In this document: positions 15,027-17,183 of the stretch, one piece after another
Numbering within the stretch: position 1 is the first letter of the stretch
Layout of the letters: each line of letters starts with the position of its first letter
Source: Thermoplasmata archaeon M9B1D
Lineage (GTDB): Archaea; Thermoplasmatota; E2; DHVEG-1
Length of the DNA: 17,183 nt
Direction: 5' to 3'
Assembly: GCA_002900535.1 (NCBI GenBank)
Contig: MUGC01000015.1
Location: 1-17,183, forward strand
Program-made: the position numbers and the translations under genes
The notes under the pieces: generated by a model
The model's input: only the letters and a program-made list of their open reading frames with translations
Databases searched by the model: none
Told to the model about the DNA's origin: nothing

Positions 15027-15458
15027 GTGAATAAATTAGAAATAAAAACAATAAAAACTAAACAAGAATATAATGAAATAATTAATATTCGAAAGAAAGT
15101 TTTTATCGAAGAACAAAAAGTACCGCAAGTTATAGAAATAGATGAATACGAAAAAGAAGCAACTCATTTTATTATGTATCTTAATAAAGAACCAATTGGT
15201 TGTGCAAGAATTAGGTTTAATAATTTTGCGAAACTTGAGAGAATTGCAGTATTAAAAAAACATAGAAGAAACGGTTTTGGTAAAAGATTAACAGAATTTC
15301 TAATTGATTATTGCCATAAAAAAAATATTTTTGATATCCATCTTAATTCACAATTATATGTAGCAGATTTCTATGAAAAAATTGGGTTTAAAAAAGTTGG
15401 AGAAGTATTTTATGAAGCAGGGATAAAACACGTGGAAATGGTTTTAGAAAACCCTTAG
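15027..15458 (+). CDS. GNAT-family N-acetyltransferase, ElaA/YjcF-like
   Basis: This enzyme transfers an acyl group, probably acetyl from acetyl-CoA, to an unknown amine. The 143 residues show the ElaA/YjcF pattern in order: IRKKVFIEEQKVP (20-32), EIDEYEKEATHFIMY (36-50), GCARIRF, the acetyl-CoA-binding motif A LERIAVLKKHRRNGFGKRL (about 70-88, holding the R/Q-x-x-G-x-G/A loop as RRNGFG), LNSQLYVADFYEKIGF, and EAGIKHVEMVLE at the end. The GTG start was chosen for the TATA spacing and because the family begins within a few residues of it. Its 3' end overlaps the convergent M14 gene by 71 bp. The substrate cannot be inferred. Confidence 0.9.
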   Translation: MNKLEIKTIKTKQEYNEIINIRKKVFIEEQKVPQVIEIDEYEKEATHFIMYLNKEPIGCARIRFNNFAKLERIAVLKKHRRNGFGKRLTEFLIDYCHKKNIFDIHLNSQLYVADFYEKIGFKKVGEVFYEAGIKHVEMVLENP

Positions 15459-16473
15459 AAACAAGTACCTTGTTATTGTCAATTGTTTGAGCTTTTTCAC
15501 AGAGATATAAATGCACCTCCACATTTTTAGAGCAGATATCATATACAGTATCTGGATTTGTTGGTGATTTTTGTCGGGATGATTCAACAGTGTATGCAAG
15601 TATTTTATGTTCTCCATATAGATAATTTTCTGAGGTGCCTAGTGTACCACCAAGTTTTGGTATTATTGGTTTTGATCCAGTCCAAAGAGAATAGCCACTG
15701 ATTTGTTCCATTTCTTCACCTATCTCAATAAATAACGCTTCATGAGGTGTTTTTTGAGTAGTATGATACCATGGATAGAAAGCTACCTCCGCACCTGAAT
15801 GATACGAAAGTGAAATATTAATTGTAAACGATTCTGCAACTCTTATTATCGCTTGTGTTTCACTTTCAGAATTAGGAGACGACCCTCTGTAATTCCAATT
15901 TGTGGGAGAAGTAGCCCATTCATAATTAAAAACATCAGGAGCTATTTCATAATATTCCCAATCATATCCAAAGTTTCTATTAGTATTTACCCCATGTTCT
16001 GAGTCTGGGTTACAATTCTTACGTTGATTTGCTTCAACTCCATCTGGGTTAATCATTGGAATTATAAATATCTGAGTATTGTCAACTGCATTTTTGACGC
16101 GATCATCTTTGTCATAATTTTCCATCACATATTTTACAAAAAATATCAATAGTTCAAATGAGATTTTTTCATCTCCGTGATGAGCACCAAGCAAAAGAAC
16201 TCCGGGTTCACTCTCTTCGTCTATTTCTACATTATCCGAAATTTTTACAAACCAGATATCTCTACCTTCATGAGTTTTACCATATGATTCAAGTTTCATT
16301 ATTTTGGGGGTTTGTGATTGAAGATCTTGCAATAAATCCGTCATTTGCTGATAAGTGTAGTATTCATATACTAAATTGTTTTTATCGATATTTAGAGCAA
16401 TTACTGATGGCATTATCGAAGTTGTCGAAAGTATAAAAAAAACTATACAAGTTTTCAAAATATTTGATTTCAT
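15388..16473 (-). CDS. Secreted M14-family zinc carboxypeptidase
   Basis: This metallopeptidase trims C-terminal residues from peptides outside the cell. The start is ATG 16473: the resulting 361-residue chain opens with a signal peptide (MKSNILKTC, then a hydrophobic core to about 26 ending PSVIALN). The longer frame from 16506 would put 11 residues before it. Zinc ligands are His99 and Glu102 (GAHHGDE) and His225 (SLSYHSG). Substrate-binding residues sit in NTNRNF (Asn165, Arg166), and the catalytic Glu is in YTVESS (Glu297). PMINPDGVE and SESETQAI also fit the family. No anchor or extra domain follows the catalytic domain. The last 26 or so residues (from about 335) lie in the overlap region and look unlike conserved sequence, so the natural C-terminus may be shorter or frameshifted. 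Confidence 0.92.
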   Translation of the reverse strand: MKSNILKTCIVFFILSTTSIMPSVIALNIDKNNLVYEYYTYQQMTDLLQDLQSQTPKIMKLESYGKTHEGRDIWFVKISDNVEIDEESEPGVLLLGAHHGDEKISFELLIFFVKYVMENYDKDDRVKNAVDNTQIFIIPMINPDGVEANQRKNCNPDSEHGVNTNRNFGYDWEYYEIAPDVFNYEWATSPTNWNYRGSSPNSESETQAIIRVAESFTINISLSYHSGAEVAFYPWYHTTQKTPHEALFIEIGEEMEQISGYSLWTGSKPIIPKLGGTLGTSENYLYGEHKILAYTVESSRQKSPTNPDTVYDICSKNVEVHLYLCEKAQTIDNNKVLVSKGFLKPFPRVLSLLHKILLQLF

Positions 16474-16489
16474 ATTAACAACCGTTAAT
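16474..16489. promoter_or_regulatory. Inverted repeat abutting the M14 start codon
   Basis: ATTAAC-AACC-GTTAAT has six-base arms around a four-base centre and ends directly at the ATG of the peptidase gene. A TATA-like TTTAAATTA lies about 25 bp upstream (near 16494-16503), so the repeat would cover the transcript start. It could be an operator or chance in AT-rich DNA. Confidence 0.25.
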
Positions 16490-16561
16490 AGATAATTTAA
16501 AACCACTTTTAAAAGTTTCTAATACGACAATAATCGAAGTTTTTGACAAAAATAATATAAA

Positions 16562-16569
16562 TTATAAAA
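16562..16569 (+). promoter_or_regulatory. TATA box of the right-end secreted protein gene
   Basis: TTATAAAA predicts a transcript start near 16590, just before the purine block AGGGGGAAAAA (from 16592) that acts as the ribosome site for ATG 16605. A second AT-rich element, CTATAAATC, lies near 16574-16582. Confidence 0.45.
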
Positions 16570-16604
16570 TTGCTCTATAAATCGGAGTTTTAGGGGGAAA
16601 AAAT

Positions 16605-17183
16605 ATGATAAAAAAGCTATTTGGAATTTTAATTTGTATGCTATTGATAACAACTGTGTTACCTGCAACTGGGTTGAATATAACTAAAGAATCTGTAAAA
16701 CAGAGCTTAAGATTATCAGATGCACTAATTCCACCTGATGCCGATAAAAGAGCTCAAAGTGTTAATCTAATGCAAGCACCAGGTTATTACGAAACAAGCG
16801 AATATATGATAGGTAGCATTGCAGTCGGTGAGATTTTTTTAGAAAGTATTGGAGGCAATGACCCTAACACTGAAAATTGGCAACCTGTCGAAGAACTTAA
16901 TGTTCAAATGGAAATTGGCTATGCGTTAACCCAATGGTGGGCAGTTCAAAATCCTAATGCTCAGGTTAGTTTTACATTTGATGTACATACCGCTGTTCCG
17001 ACGACTTATGAACCTATTATTCATCCGTCTGCAGTTACTAATGATGCATATGAGAAACTCTGGGTAAGTGAAGCAATGACCTATCTAGGTTATACCTCTG
17101 GTGATTGGATGCAACAAACTAGAGATTATATCAATTATCTTAGACAAAGTAAGGGTACAGATTGGGCTTTTGCTATTTTTATA
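16605..17183 (+). CDS. Secreted protein of unknown function, 3'-truncated by the window edge
   Basis: The frame from ATG 16605 is open for 193 codons to the window end. It starts with a signal peptide (MIKKLFGIL, hydrophobic core to about 22, cleavage near PATG-LN). GGGGG lies seven bases upstream. The mature part contains YYETSEYMIGSIAVGEIFLE, then GGNDPNTENWQPVEE, ALTQWWAVQNPNAQVSFTFD, and WMQQTRDYINYLRQ, then DWAFAIFI at the edge. Acidic and aromatic residues are common and there is no Cys after the signal peptide, both usual for exported archaeal proteins. I recall similar N-termini in large secreted archaeal proteins of putative peptidase type, but no catalytic motif is visible in this part, so the function stays open. 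It diverges from the M14 gene, with 131 bp between starts. Confidence 0.8.
   Translation, partial: MIKKLFGILICMLLITTVLPATGLNITKESVKQSLRLSDALIPPDADKRAQSVNLMQAPGYYETSEYMIGSIAVGEIFLESIGGNDPNTENWQPVEELNVQMEIGYALTQWWAVQNPNAQVSFTFDVHTAVPTTYEPIIHPSAVTNDAYEKLWVSEAMTYLGYTSGDWMQQTRDYINYLRQSKGTDWAFAIFI

Noticed and set aside
15460..15474. Hairpin AACAAG-TAC-CTTGTT just after the acetyltransferase stop as a terminator
   Set aside because: The loop is only three bases, there is no T-tract on either side, and the site lies within the peptidase gene.
16474..16506. Longer N-terminus for the M14 peptidase
   Set aside because: It would add 11 residues before an otherwise normal signal peptide, and the region holds promoter-like sequence.

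Overview
The window is archaeal. The main evidence is a complete A1Ao (A/V-type) ATP synthase operon, an aIF5B translation factor, a membrane-anchored LonB protease and an archaeal-type NMN adenylyltransferase (NadM). Promoters have TATA-like elements, several starts look leaderless, and Shine-Dalgarno sites of the GGAGG/GGTG type appear inside operons. The DNA is AT-rich. Secreted M14 peptidase genes beside this set would fit a protein-degrading, Thermoplasmatota-like euryarchaeon, but that placement is inference and no 16S gene is present.

Layout. 1-741 (+) is the 3' part of an unrecognised multi-pass membrane protein gene that begins before the window. It converges on nadM (1221-724, -) and lonB (3379-1268, -), and A/T tracts at the junction can end transcription both ways. 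A divergent promoter region (3380-3558) holds a TATA box for each direction and an 18-bp perfect palindrome. It separates lonB from a small four-helix membrane protein gene (3559-3978, +), which ends in a hairpin plus T-tract.

From 12976 down to 3997 on the minus strand lies the ATP synthase operon in the order H-I-K-E-C-F-A-B-D, followed by a 52-residue single-helix protein in the position of Methanosarcina AhaG. Genes are spaced by -4 to about 23 bp. aIF5B lies directly upstream, and a possible 46-residue protein lies upstream of that. H and E are the coiled-coil peripheral stalks. A and B form the catalytic head. D, F and C form the central shaft. I and K form the membrane ion channel and rotor ring. 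The proteolipid K has two hairpins but only one ion-binding glutamate, together with a ligand set that suggests sodium coupling. Subunit C carries an N-terminal membrane helix that family members normally lack, K has a signal-peptide-like leader, and the AhaG-like protein adds another helix, so the membrane sector looks unusually decorated.

The aIF5B reading frame appears frameshifted near its 3' end. The other frame ends in KFWGM-stop, which resembles the usual archaeal end, and the annotated tail reads through AT-rich spacer that may hold the ahaH promoter.

The right end carries a GNAT acetyltransferase gene (15027-15458, +, probably leaderless on GTG), a convergent, overlapping secreted M14 zinc carboxypeptidase gene (16473-15388, -), and the 5' part of a secreted protein gene (16605 to window end, +). 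No tRNA, rRNA, CRISPR array, insertion sequence or intein was seen.
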